Below are positions 17,468 through 26,224 of a stretch of 64,000 bases of DNA, piece by piece. How positions within the stretch are numbered: the first letter of the stretch is position 1; each line of letters begins with the position of its first letter. Source of the stretch: Candidatus Flexicrinis affinis (GTDB lineage: Bacteria; Chloroflexota; Anaerolineae; Aggregatilineales; Phototrophicaceae). The position numbers were made by a program, and so were the translations under genes. The stretch spans positions 520,512 through 584,511 of the forward strand of contig JADJWE010000004.1 of assembly GCA_016716525.1 (NCBI GenBank), written 5' to 3'. Under the pieces are notes generated by a model, which saw nothing but the letters and a program-made list of their open reading frames with translations, did no database searches and was not told where the DNA came from.

Positions 17468-18799
17468 ATGGCTGAACAGACTCACCCGCAGTTCATCGAT
17501 GAAACAGGCACAACCTCGACGCCGACCCCGGTGCGCAAGCCGCGCAGCACGGCCGCTGCGCCGGCGTTCGACGCGCGCCCGCGCACGATGTCGCGCCAGA
17601 ACGAGCGCACGCAGACCTTTTTGCAGACGCTCGACAAACCGTTGATGGCGATTTCCGGCTTGCTGTTGGCGATCGGCCTGATGATGGTATACAGCACGAC
17701 CTTCGACTGGTCGTACAGCGAGTGGGGCAACCCGGCGCAGAAGGCGCTCGAACAAGCACGGAACATCGGAATCGGGCTGATCGGGCTTAGCTTCGTGCTG
17801 GTCTTCGACTATCGGCGCATACGCCGGCTGTCGGTCGTGATTCTGCTTGGCACGGTCGCCGCGTTGATCGCCGTGCTGCTGTTCGGTGACGACGTCTTCA
17901 ACGCGCGCCGTTCACTGATCGGCGGCAGCTTGCAACCGGGCGAGCTGGCCGAGCTGGCGATGATCATTTACATGGCGGCGTGGCTAAGCAGTAAGAACAC
18001 CCGCGTGCGAAGCCTGACTTACGGCCTACTGCCGTTCGCCGTGCTGCTGGGCATTATCAGCGGTCTCGTCATTTTGCAGCCCGACATTTCGACCGCCGTC
18101 ATTATCATCGGCGTCAGCGGCTTAATGTTCTTCCTCGCCGGCGCCGACCTGATCCAGATCGGGGTGATCGCCGGCATCGCCGGCATCATTGGTCTCGGGG
18201 TTGTCTTTGGTGGTGGGCTTAGCTACGCCGAAGGCCGCGTGACCGTCTTCTTCGAATCGATCGGCGACATTACCCGCGCCGACTATCAGGTGTTTCAGGC
18301 GTACGTAGCCTTTGCCAACGGCGGCTGGACAGGCGTGGGGCTCGGCCTCAGCCAACAGAAGTTCAACAACGCGCTCCCCGCCCCGCATACCGACTCGATC
18401 TTCGCCATTATCGGGGAGGAGTTTGGCATCCTCGGCGCGGCGTTCGTCGTTCTCCTCTATGCGATCTTTGTCGCGCGTGGCCTGACCATTGCGCGACGAT
18501 CGACCGACCCGTTCGGCGCGCTGCTGGCGGCAGGCATCACACTGTGGATCATCTCCAAGGCGCTGCTCAACATCGCGGTGATGCTCGCGCTCGTGCCGCC
18601 GACGGGGATCGCGCTGCCGTTTATCAGCTTCGGCGGGTCGTCGATGGTGACGGTGTTGGTCGGCGTCGGGTTGATATTGAGTGTGCAGCGTGCGAACAAC
18701 GTGCGCGAATTTGCCGCGGAACGAAGGGGGCAACGTGCGTCTGCTGATCGCAGCCGGGGGAACGGGCGGACACGTCTATCCAGCACTGGCGGTCGCTGA
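17468..18799 (+). CDS. ftsW: FtsW/RodA-family lipid II polymerase (SEDS)
   Basis: 443 residues. A cytoplasmic Thr/Pro/Arg-rich N-terminus of about 55 residues precedes about ten membrane segments. SEDS hallmarks are LQPDISTAVIII, the extracellular stretch ending APHTDSIFAIIGEEFGILGA, and VPPTGIALPFISFGGSSM. These proteins polymerise glycan strands from lipid II at the septum. The start was chosen downstream of the TATAAT. The 3' end overlaps murG by 65 bp, so the two are translationally close. Confidence 0.9.
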   Translation: MAEQTHPQFIDETGTTSTPTPVRKPRSTAAAPAFDARPRTMSRQNERTQTFLQTLDKPLMAISGLLLAIGLMMVYSTTFDWSYSEWGNPAQKALEQARNIGIGLIGLSFVLVFDYRRIRRLSVVILLGTVAALIAVLLFGDDVFNARRSLIGGSLQPGELAELAMIIYMAAWLSSKNTRVRSLTYGLLPFAVLLGIISGLVILQPDISTAVIIIGVSGLMFFLAGADLIQIGVIAGIAGIIGLGVVFGGGLSYAEGRVTVFFESIGDITRADYQVFQAYVAFANGGWTGVGLGLSQQKFNNALPAPHTDSIFAIIGEEFGILGAAFVVLLYAIFVARGLTIARRSTDPFGALLAAGITLWIISKALLNIAVMLALVPPTGIALPFISFGGSSMVTVLVGVGLILSVQRANNVREFAAERRGQRASADRSRGNGRTRLSSTGGR

Positions 18800-19826
18800 G
18801 CGCCTGCTGCATATCACGACCGACTCGACGATCGCGTTTGTCGGCACGGTCGGCGGATTCGAGCGCCCGCTGTTGGACAAATCGAACGTCCCGCTGGACT
18901 CGATTGACGAAGTACAGGCCGGGCCGCTCCACGGCGTCAATCCGCTGAAGGTCGTCACGAGCATCTTCAAGACGCTGGTTGGGATCGTTCAGTCGTGGCG
19001 CGTGCTCGGCAAGCGTAAGCCCGCTGTCGTGCTGATGACCGGCGGATGGGTCGGGCTGCCGGTAGCGATTGCCGCGTGGCTGCGCCGTATTCCGATCGTC
19101 ATCTATTTGCCGGACATCGAACCGGCGCTGTCGATCAAGGTGCTGCGGCCGTTCGCCAAGCACATCGCCGTAACGAACGAGGCATCCGCGCAGTACGTGC
19201 CCGCATCCAAGATGGTCGTGACCGGCTACCCGCTGCGACAGTCGGTGGCGGCGGCGCAGCGTCGCCAAGCTATCGAGCATTTCGGCCTCGATCCGTCAAA
19301 GAAGACTCTGCTCGTATTTGGTGGAAGCCGCGGCGCGCGTAGCATCAACATCGGGCTGATCGACGCGCTGCCGGACCTGCTGGCCAAAGGCGACATGCAG
19401 ATCATCCATGTCACGGGCGAACTGGACGCCGAACGCGCAGAGGCGGCGCGCGGCACGCCGGGGTATCATCCTTACGCGTATCTTCACGACGACATGGGGC
19501 TGGCGATGGCCGCGGCCGATCTGTGCGTATGCCGCAGCGGGGCAAGCACGCTGGGCGAACTCCCGTATTTCGGGCTGCCTGCGCTGCTGGTACCGTACCC
19601 GCATGCGTGGCGCTATCAGAAGGTCAACGCCGACTACCTCGCGCAGCGCGGCGCGGCGCAAATTCTGCCGGACGAATCGCTGGGCGACTTGGCGACGGCT
19701 GTGCGCGCTCTGCTCGACGCTCCCGGCAAGCTGGCCAACATGCGTGCGGCGGCGCTCGCCTTGCGTCAAGACGACGCGGCGGGGGCCATCGCCGAGCTTC
19801 TGCTGAAGGCGGGTGCGCCGCGATGA
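18735..19826 (+). CDS. murG: MurG, lipid II-forming N-acetylglucosaminyltransferase
   Basis: 363 residues from GTG at 18735, preceded by GAAGGGGG. It begins with the family motif LLIAAGGTGGHVYPALAVAE. The C-terminal UDP-GlcNAc site shows VFGGSRGARSIN and CRSGASTLGELPYFGLPALLVPYPHA. It transfers GlcNAc to lipid I at the inner face of the membrane. Normal length. It is followed at once by two small membrane proteins. Confidence 0.94.
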   Translation: MRLLIAAGGTGGHVYPALAVAERLLHITTDSTIAFVGTVGGFERPLLDKSNVPLDSIDEVQAGPLHGVNPLKVVTSIFKTLVGIVQSWRVLGKRKPAVVLMTGGWVGLPVAIAAWLRRIPIVIYLPDIEPALSIKVLRPFAKHIAVTNEASAQYVPASKMVVTGYPLRQSVAAAQRRQAIEHFGLDPSKKTLLVFGGSRGARSINIGLIDALPDLLAKGDMQIIHVTGELDAERAEAARGTPGYHPYAYLHDDMGLAMAAADLCVCRSGASTLGELPYFGLPALLVPYPHAWRYQKVNADYLAQRGAAQILPDESLGDLATAVRALLDAPGKLANMRAAALALRQDDAAGAIAELLLKAGAPR

Positions 19827-19869
19827 CCCCCGGGCTGGCCGATGCGTGCCGTGCGGCAGGCGGTGCCGC

Positions 19870-20427
19870 ATGATGCAGCTTCACGTCCTGCTGTTTATCC
19901 TGATCGCGATTTTCGCCGTGATCGGGTTTCAGCGCGGCTTCAACAAAGAGGTTATCTCGCTGGCCGGCATCGTGCTGGCGCTGTTCACGCTGCACAGCTT
20001 CGACGGCCTGCTGCGGCTGACTCTACTGGCCAATACGCCGCCCACGACGCGTTTCATCGTACAGGCGATCGTGTTCTGCGTGATCGTGTTTTTCGGCTAC
20101 CAAACCCGCGCGTTGATCGGGCGCGACGTCAAGCAGGCCCAGCAGACCGGTCCGCCGGAGGGCCGCGACGAACTGCAGACACGCATCCTCGGCCTGCTCA
20201 TGGGCATCCTCAACGGGTACCTCGTGTGGGGGACGTTGTGGTATCTTATGGTGATCAACGATTACCCGCTCAGCCCGTTCATACGGCCACCGGTGGCGGG
20301 CTCGGATGCCGCAAATCTCGTGCAGTGGCTTCCGCTGTATGTGTTGGCTGGCGGCCCGGGCGGGCTTGATCCGCTGTTGTCGGGCATGGTGATCGTCGCG
20401 TTCCTGATCGTATTGATCCTGATCTGA
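19870..20427 (+). CDS. CvpA-like membrane protein, paralogue 1
   Basis: About 185 residues from the first of two Met codons at 19870. There are four or five hydrophobic segments. The N-terminus carries the CvpA-type GFQRGFNKEVISL motif. The second half has LGLLMGILNGYLVWGT and INDYPLSPFI. The next gene has the same blocks in the same order, so the two are tandem duplicates. It sits between murG and murC in a tight run, which suggests an envelope role; the function is unknown. The 43 bp after murG hold no other convincing gene. Confidence 0.72.
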   Translation: MMQLHVLLFILIAIFAVIGFQRGFNKEVISLAGIVLALFTLHSFDGLLRLTLLANTPPTTRFIVQAIVFCVIVFFGYQTRALIGRDVKQAQQTGPPEGRDELQTRILGLLMGILNGYLVWGTLWYLMVINDYPLSPFIRPPVAGSDAANLVQWLPLYVLAGGPGGLDPLLSGMVIVAFLIVLILI

Positions 20428-20466
20428 GCCGCGGCGGGCCGCGCGGTCTGCCGGACGAGGTGTAGT

Positions 20467-21015
20467 GTGATTGAACTGTCTTCGCTGATGTGGCTGACCG
20501 CGCTGATGACCGCCATCGCGGGGTATCTGCGTGGGTGGCGGCGCGAGACGCCGGTGCTGGTTGCCGCCTTGTTCGGCGCGTACTTGCTGATTCAAGCCGA
20601 CGTGCTGCTGCGCAGCATTCCGTTTCTCACCGGCGCGGGCCGCGAACTCACGTTTATCGTGCAGATCGTCATCTTTGGCTTGATCGTCTACCTTGGCTAC
20701 GGCTTCCGCACCGCGGCCTATTATCAACGCGGACGGCGCGTCGTATTCAAGCTCAACTCTGCCGCAAGCTGGTTGGGCTTGCTGTTCGGCGGCATCAACG
20801 GCTGGCTGATCGCCGGGACGGCGTGGTTCCTCATGGATATCAACGAGTATCCGCTGTCGCCGTTCATCATCGCGCCGTCGGCCAGTTCGCCTACCGCGCT
20901 TGCGCTCGGGATGAACCCGGTCGTACTGTTGACCGGCGGGCTAGGGGGCGGCGCGCCGACCTTCCTGCTGATCGCCGCGCTCGCCGCACTGGTGCTGGCA
21001 GCCACCTCCGCCTAA
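20467..21015 (+). CDS. CvpA-like membrane protein, paralogue 2
   Basis: 182 residues from GTG at 20467. Blocks shared with paralogue 1 are GYLRGWRRE, FIVQIVIFGLIVYLGYG, LGLLFGGINGWLIAGT and INEYPLSPFI. The central loop differs, with QTGPPEGRDELQ in paralogue 1 and YYQRGRRVVFKLN here. Four hydrophobic segments. It ends 10 bp before murC, so it is probably in the same transcript. Function unknown. Confidence 0.72.
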   Translation: MIELSSLMWLTALMTAIAGYLRGWRRETPVLVAALFGAYLLIQADVLLRSIPFLTGAGRELTFIVQIVIFGLIVYLGYGFRTAAYYQRGRRVVFKLNSAASWLGLLFGGINGWLIAGTAWFLMDINEYPLSPFIIAPSASSPTALALGMNPVVLLTGGLGGGAPTFLLIAALAALVLAATSA

Positions 21016-21025
21016 GTCACACACC

Positions 21026-22399
21026 ATGAACCTCACACCCGATCTGCGCCTGCATATCGTCGGCATCGGCGGCACGGGCATGTCCGCGATTGCGCGCGTG
21101 CTGCTCGAACGCGGCTACACGCTGACCGGCAGCGACCGGTCGCCCGGCCCGCTGGCCGATGCCCTCGCCCGTGACGGTGTGAAGGTCACCATCGGCCACG
21201 ACGCGGCCAACATCGCTGGTGCCGACGCGCTGCTCATCACCTCCGCCGCACGTGACAACCCCGAGGTCGAGGCGGCGCTCAGGGCCGGCATTCCGGTCTA
21301 CAAGCGCCGCGACTTCCTGCCCGCCCTGCTCGATGGACTGGACGTGCTTGCCATCGCCGGCACCCACGGCAAGACGACCTCCACCGCCATGACCACGCAT
21401 ATCCTGCGCGAGGCAGGGCTGGAGCCCGGTTACATTGTCGGCTCGGTGATGGCCAACACCGGCACCAACGCCGCCGTGGGGGCAGGGCAGCACTTCGTGA
21501 TCGAGGCCGACGAATACGACCACATGTACCACGGGCTTTCGCCGGCCGTCGCCGTCATCACCTCCGCCGAATGGGATCACCCCGACTTCTTCCCCACCGA
21601 GGCGGACATGACGGCCTCATTCGCGACCTTCATCGGCAAGATCGCGCCGAACGGCATTCTCGTCGTCAACGGCGACGATCCACGCACGCTGGCACTCGCG
21701 GCGCATCACACCGGACGCACGTTCACCTACGGCCTCAACGCGGACAACCACGTCCGCATCTCCGAGCCAACCATCGGTGCCGACGCCATGATGGCCTTTG
21801 ATATCACGTCGCAGGCGGGTTGGAGCGCACACCTTCGCCTCGCCCAATGGGGCAAACATAACGCCGCCAACGCCACCGCCGCGCTGCTGGCCGCGCATTA
21901 CGGTGCGGACATATCGCCGCAGATCGCCTCACGCGCGCTCGAGTCGTTCCAGAGCACTGGCCGGCGCTTCGAAGTGCGCGGCGAGGCCGGCGGCTTGACC
22001 GTGATTGACGACTACGCGCATCACCCCACGGCCATCCGCGTGACGCTCGAAGCGGCGCGCATGCGCTATCCGGGGCGACGTGTCTGGGCCGTCTGGCAGC
22101 CACATACCTTCAGCCGCACCGCCGCGCTGCTGGACGACTATGCGCGTGCCTTCTCCGACGCCGACGAAGTCCTCGTAACCGACATCTACGCCGCGCGCGA
22201 GGCCGCCGTCTCCGGTGTCGACGGACAATCCGCTGCCGCCGCGATCGGCGCACACCATCCGAACACGCGCCACAGCGGCTCGATCGACGACACCGCCGAT
22301 CTGCTTATCGAACAGACCCGCCCCGGCGACGTCGTGATCCTTATGAGTGCCGGCGACGCCCCCCGCATCGGCGAACTGCTGCTGTCTGCACGTAGGTAG
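21026..22399 (+). CDS. murC: MurC, UDP-N-acetylmuramate-L-alanine ligase
   Basis: 457 residues. The N-terminal Rossmann motif is GIGGTGMSAIARVL and the ATP loop is IAGTHGKTTST. The Mur ligase central EADEYDHMY and the C-terminal DDYAHHPTAI, WAVWQPHTFSR and SAGDAPRIGELL are all present. It adds L-Ala to UDP-MurNAc in the cytoplasm. In many relatives murB and ftsQ follow; here the run ends and a repeat region begins. Confidence 0.95.
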   Translation: MNLTPDLRLHIVGIGGTGMSAIARVLLERGYTLTGSDRSPGPLADALARDGVKVTIGHDAANIAGADALLITSAARDNPEVEAALRAGIPVYKRRDFLPALLDGLDVLAIAGTHGKTTSTAMTTHILREAGLEPGYIVGSVMANTGTNAAVGAGQHFVIEADEYDHMYHGLSPAVAVITSAEWDHPDFFPTEADMTASFATFIGKIAPNGILVVNGDDPRTLALAAHHTGRTFTYGLNADNHVRISEPTIGADAMMAFDITSQAGWSAHLRLAQWGKHNAANATAALLAAHYGADISPQIASRALESFQSTGRRFEVRGEAGGLTVIDDYAHHPTAIRVTLEAARMRYPGRRVWAVWQPHTFSRTAALLDDYARAFSDADEVLVTDIYAAREAAVSGVDGQSAAAAIGAHHPNTRHSGSIDDTADLLIEQTRPGDVVILMSAGDAPRIGELLLSARR

Positions 22400-22404
22400 G
22401 GAAG

Positions 22405-22720
22405 AGAAGGGATTCTCCAAAGGGCTTACGCCCCCTCTGGACTCCCTTATCTGCGATTGCATCACGCGAGCGCGATGCAATCGCGGCCAAGGCAGCACAG
22501 AAATGCGATACCTTGCTGTGTTTGAGCGCCGTGTCGGGATTTGCGTCTGCGTCTCAGGGGAATGCGCTTGCTGCCCGCTCATCTGCGATTTCGAACGGTC
22601 CGCCGTTCGAAATCGCAAGTTGCGGGGTGCAGGGGGATGATCCCCCTGCCGGGGTACGGGGCAGCGCCCCGGACGAGAATCAAAACAGCACGGGGATCCG
22701 TGCTGCGCGATGCCGCATTT
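22405..22720. repeat. Hairpin-repeat region B between murC and the acetyltransferase, with two 32-bp cores
   Basis: This 349-bp gap holds no gene. It contains the GGGCTTACGCCC...CTCTGGACTCC module of copy A. The first core, B1, is at 22453-22484 (arms GCGATTGCATC and GATGCAATCGC). A second core, B2, is at 22585-22616 (arms GCGATTTCGAACGG and CCGTTCGAAATCGC). Three further hairpins follow: GCAGGGGG/TCCCCCTGC near 22630-22652, CGGGGCAGCGCCCCG near 22657-22672, and CAGCACGG/CCGTGCTG near 22686-22706. Confidence 0.72.
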
Positions 22721-22748
22721 GGGCAGGTTGTTCAGCGAGTCTTGTGCA

Positions 22749-23288
22749 TTACTTATAACGGTCGGGCATCGGCTCTTCGTCGACATGGACGACCTCGAAG
22801 CCACGCGCCATGTAGTTCTTCAGCGCCTGCGGGCCGTCGAGGTTGCAGGTGTGCACCCACACGCGGTTGGCACCCTTCTCCCACGCCTTCTTCACGCCGT
22901 AGCTGAGCAGGTGCTTGCCGAGCCCGCGGCCGAAGAACGCCTCGCGCAGGCCAAAGTACGCGACCTCGGTGCTGCCGTCGTGCTGATCGGCCAATTCGAC
23001 GTACCCAGCGATCTCGCCGTCGACGTACAGGACGTTGACTTCCGCCTTGTCGAGCGCCACCGCGAGTTCTTCGTCGCTCATAATCAGGCGATCGCGCCAA
23101 TTCCACTGCTCGCCCACCGAGCGGTACAGCGCGCGGTAGAAATCCACATCCACCGACGTCAGCACGCGCACTTCCACGCCCGGAGTCTCAGCGAAGCCGG
23201 CGCGGAGCTGCTCCGGCGACTTCATCTCGAGGTGCGTGGTGACCAAACGGTCGGGCGTGCTGCGGGGTTGTGGTTGAAGGGCGTACAA
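22749..23288 (-). CDS. GNAT-family N-acetyltransferase
   Basis: 179 residues. The GNAT core is clear: NVLYVDGEIAGYVELADQ (beta 2-3), TEVAYFGLREAFFGRGLGKHLL (the acetyl-CoA loop, variant of R/Q-x2-G-x-G/A) and VHTCNLDGPQALKNYMARGFEV. The substrate is unknown. The start is probably TTG at 23288, which has AGGAG (CTCCT at 23297-23301 on the plus strand) at good spacing; no in-frame ATG precedes the conserved part as well placed. Confidence 0.82.
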   Translation of the reverse strand: MYALQPQPRSTPDRLVTTHLEMKSPEQLRAGFAETPGVEVRVLTSVDVDFYRALYRSVGEQWNWRDRLIMSDEELAVALDKAEVNVLYVDGEIAGYVELADQHDGSTEVAYFGLREAFFGRGLGKHLLSYGVKKAWEKGANRVWVHTCNLDGPQALKNYMARGFEVVHVDEEPMPDRYK

Positions 23289-23603
23289 TGCACGTTCTCC
23301 TGCCTACGTATACAAGTGTATGACAGGGCGGAACGGGGTTCATCAGGGCGGAGCGCCAAAGTCACGGGACGTTTTTTGTGGAAAGTAGACAAAAGGCGAG
23401 CGCAATCTCACGGGTTGGCGGTGGGTACGGGCGCGCAGCGGCGAGTCATGACAACCGTCATCCCCACGCCATACCGACGGCAATGGTCGACGATCGGAAT
23501 ACGGCGTTACGCTACAGATGAACCGCCCGCTCATCCTCCACCCTCCTCACACGGGCCGGTTGTAAGATCTCATCGGACCAGACCTCACGGGCAGGTATCC
23601 ACG
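23289..23603. other. Non-coding gap between divergent genes
   Basis: About 315 bp between the acetyltransferase and the beta-propeller gene. Apart from the ribosome binding site of the acetyltransferase at 23297-23301 I see no repeat, RNA or convincing promoter. An open frame that runs through here into the next gene is an antisense shadow of the acetyltransferase. Confidence 0.5.
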
Positions 23604-24635
23604 ATGACGAGGATTGTTCGCGCTGCCGGGCCACTACTGTTGGCGGTGCTGTTGGCCATCAGCGGGTTGACGACGTTCACGTATTCGCAAGCCCCGCAGA
23701 CGCCTACCCCCTCCACCGCGCCGCCAGTCACGCCTGCCGCTATCGTCGGCAATGTCATTGGAGGAAGCTGGAATCCTGCGGGTACGCTGCTGGCCGCGTG
23801 GCGAACTGACGGGTCGCTCACGATTGAAGATCGCGGCGGTGTGGTTAGGGTTCATCTGGATCATGAAAACCCCATCAGGTCATTCTCGTGGAGTTCAGCG
23901 GATGCCAATGTGTTTGTCTACATTCCGATATATGGCAGTGCTCACGTTGTGAAAGTCACAGAGTTGGGTTACGAGGTCATTGGCCAGTATTCGATGGCTG
24001 GTGGAAGATTGCGGGAGGCCCAAATAGATGCTGTCGGAGTCCGTCTAGCTGTTATCAACTCGGCCGAGTACGAATATCCGAAGGAAAGCCGGCTCGAAGT
24101 AGTTGACGTTGCAAGTGGACAGCTTGTATTCGACTACGGGTCCGATTATATGTCGTTCATAGACATAGCGTGGGACCCGACTGGACAAAGCAGACTTATC
24201 CTCTCGGAAGTCGATGAGTTGGCGACTACATTGAGGATGTTTGACGTCACATCACAGACCGAGATCTGGAGTCATGAAATCCCTGAAGGAGGGCCGGCGA
24301 CCGTTGTATGGAGTCCGGACGGGACGACGTTCGTCAGCGTATCGACGGCCGCACCGCACGCCGTTGTCGCTCTCCATAACGCGTCGAGCGGTGTGATACT
24401 TCGTATTCTTGAAAGCAACCTGGACTCAATGCTCTATGAACCGTATTGGGCACCGAATCCGAATCTCATTCTGAGCGGTTCGAACGTCACGCTGAACGAT
24501 GTCGTCTACGAGGTTTGGGATCAGGACGTCCAACAGATCGTTGACGTTGTCCCGCAGTCGTCGTGCAGCATCTCGTCATGGCCGTGTACGATGCCAACTG
24601 CTACCGCAACACCCGCCGCGGGAGATGGCGGGTAA
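23604..24635 (+). CDS. Secreted WD40-like beta-propeller protein
   Basis: 343 residues from ATG at 23604. A signal peptide or anchor covers about residues 1-30 (VRAAGPLLLAVLLAISGLTTF), then a Thr/Pro-rich linker (QTPTPSTAPPVTP). At least four propeller blades follow, marked by WNPAGTLLAAW, FSWSSADANVFVY, IAWDPTGQSRLIL and VVWSPDGTTFVSV. The base composition is visibly less GC-rich than its neighbours. A related protein lies at 59.1 kb. Probable extracellular binding or structural role; function unknown. Confidence 0.72.
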   Translation: MTRIVRAAGPLLLAVLLAISGLTTFTYSQAPQTPTPSTAPPVTPAAIVGNVIGGSWNPAGTLLAAWRTDGSLTIEDRGGVVRVHLDHENPIRSFSWSSADANVFVYIPIYGSAHVVKVTELGYEVIGQYSMAGGRLREAQIDAVGVRLAVINSAEYEYPKESRLEVVDVASGQLVFDYGSDYMSFIDIAWDPTGQSRLILSEVDELATTLRMFDVTSQTEIWSHEIPEGGPATVVWSPDGTTFVSVSTAAPHAVVALHNASSGVILRILESNLDSMLYEPYWAPNPNLILSGSNVTLNDVVYEVWDQDVQQIVDVVPQSSCSISSWPCTMPTATATPAAGDGG

Positions 24636-24638
24636 TCC

Positions 24639-24663
24639 GTAGGGGCGACTCATGAGCCCCTAC
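24639..24663. repeat. GTAGGGGC palindromic repeat, left copy
   Basis: Arms GTAGGGGC and GCCCCTAC around a GACTCATGA centre. It resembles the palindrome at 26007-26034 on the other side of the aminotransferase gene. Confidence 0.65.
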
Positions 24664-24724
24664 GTACCACACCACCGTCTATGTGTCCTCTGAGCCTCTG
24701 CGGTTCCTCTGTCTCGTGCCGCCG

Positions 24725-25903
24725 CTAAACCGCTTCAAGCGCCTTGGCGAAGTTCGGCAGCGCGCGCTCGATCATGCCCTCGTTGGCCGTCAGCGACAGC
24801 CGGAAGTACCCCGGCATCTCCACCACCGTACCCGGCAGCGCGAGGATGTCATGCTCGGCCAGCACGCTCACGAAGCGCCAGTCGTCCGGGATCGGCGAGC
24901 GCGGCAGCAGATAGAACGTGCCTTCCGGCGCGTGCAGGGTATAGCCCATCGCGGTCAGCTCGCGCACCATCCAATCGCGCTTGTGCTGAAGCCGCTCCAT
25001 GTCGATTGACAGCTTTTCGAGGTCGCCTAGTGCGTGTTGGAGCAGCGCGTTCGGAAACGTATAGCCGGTAGCGACCTGCGAGATCAGCACCGCTTGACCG
25101 ACCGCGTACCGCTGCTCCATCGCCTCCGGCAGCGCGATGTAGCCGATGCGCTGGCCGGGCGTGAGCAGTGTCTTGCCGTAGGTGTAGATCAACAGCGTGT
25201 TCGGATACACCGCTGCCGGGCTGACGAACGTCCGCCCATCGTAGACGATCCGGCTGTACGACTCGTCGGAGATCAGGTAGATCGTCCGGCCGTGTCTGGC
25301 GCTGGCAGCGGACAGGATCGTGGCGAGTTCGCGCAGGGTCGACTCCGGGTACATCTTGCCAGTCGGGTTGTTGGGCGAGTTCACGATGATCGCGCGCGTC
25401 TTGGGCGTGATGGCCGCGGCGATTGCGTCGAGGTCGAGGTCGAACGTGTGCGGGTCGATGTTGACGCGCACCGCCGTCCCGCCCGCCACATTGATCTGCA
25501 TCTCGTAGAAGAACCACGGCGGGATGATCATTATTACCTCGTCGCCGGGGTCGACCACCGACAGCAGCGCGACCTGCAATGCGGCGAACGCGCCGGTCGT
25601 CATTGACACGTTCTCGGGCCGGACGGTCAGACCCTTCCACTGCCGCAGCGACTCCGCGACGACGTACTGCGCCTCCGGTTCGCTGGTTTTGTAGGCGAAC
25701 CAGTCCTTGTTCTTCGGCGCGAGGTGCGATTGCAGCGCGGCAGTGTACTCCTCGAGCGGCATGTCATGTGGATTGCCGACTGCAAAGTCCGAGATGCCGG
25801 GCTTCTCTGCCAGCTTCTGGTATGGCGACTCGAACATGAACTTCATAAATGGCTGCATCGCGCCGGCAAGGCTGGCGATGCGGCTGGCAACAGGCGATGT
25901 CAT
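24725..25903 (-). CDS. PLP-dependent class I/II aminotransferase
   Basis: 392 residues from ATG at 25903, with GGGAGGGAG upstream; an in-frame ATG 30 codons earlier has no such site. Fold type I features are NSPNNPTGK, LISDESYSRIVYDG, and the Schiff-base Lys244 in TYGKTLLTPGQRIGY. Family members transfer amino groups between aspartate or aromatic amino acids and 2-oxoglutarate. Substrate not determined. Palindromic repeats lie on both sides. Confidence 0.85.
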   Translation of the reverse strand: MTSPVASRIASLAGAMQPFMKFMFESPYQKLAEKPGISDFAVGNPHDMPLEEYTAALQSHLAPKNKDWFAYKTSEPEAQYVVAESLRQWKGLTVRPENVSMTTGAFAALQVALLSVVDPGDEVIMIIPPWFFYEMQINVAGGTAVRVNIDPHTFDLDLDAIAAAITPKTRAIIVNSPNNPTGKMYPESTLRELATILSAASARHGRTIYLISDESYSRIVYDGRTFVSPAAVYPNTLLIYTYGKTLLTPGQRIGYIALPEAMEQRYAVGQAVLISQVATGYTFPNALLQHALGDLEKLSIDMERLQHKRDWMVRELTAMGYTLHAPEGTFYLLPRSPIPDDWRFVSVLAEHDILALPGTVVEMPGYFRLSLTANEGMIERALPNFAKALEAV

Positions 25904-26006
25904 TATGATGTCTCCCTCCCGACCGATCCCTGGGCCGGTCGTGTCTGGTGCCATTGTAGACCGATTACGGGTTTGTCGCGCCACATTGACCATACACCTC
26001 CGTTGC

Positions 26007-26034
26007 GTAGGGGCGACTCATGAGTCGCCCCTAC
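26007..26034. repeat. GTAGGGGC palindromic repeat, right copy (perfect 28-bp palindrome)
   Basis: The left arm GTAGGGGCGACTCA is followed directly by its exact reverse complement. It differs from the 24639 copy by three extra bases in the right arm. The 320-bp stretch 25904-26224 otherwise holds only the ssrA promoter. Confidence 0.7.
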
Positions 26035-26173
26035 CGACACCACCGACTATCAACAAGCCCGCTGTGATCTCTCCGTACTCGGTATGCTCTGTGTCCGCTT
26101 TTCCCTTTCCTCAGCACGCATCACTCCGTACTCATCCCTCCTCTTACCCCGCCAGTCCCCCAATCTCCGGCGC

Positions 26174-26202
26174 TTTACGCGGGGACCGTTCGGTGCTATC
26201 AT
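26174..26202 (+). promoter_or_regulatory. Promoter of ssrA
   Basis: TTTACG (26174-26179) and TATCAT (26197-26202) with a 17-bp spacer, placing transcription start near 26209, about 15 bases before the mature 5' end. Confidence 0.55.
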
Positions 26203-26224
26203 CTTGACTGCAAGACCAACTCCC

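Noticed and set aside
22405..22720. Protein-coding genes in the gap after murC
   Set aside because: Short open frames exist, but they run through perfect palindromes and lack ribosome binding sites and domains.
22710..23603. Long N-terminal extension of the propeller protein at 23.6 kb
   Set aside because: The extension is antisense to the acetyltransferase and precedes a proper signal peptide start at 23604.
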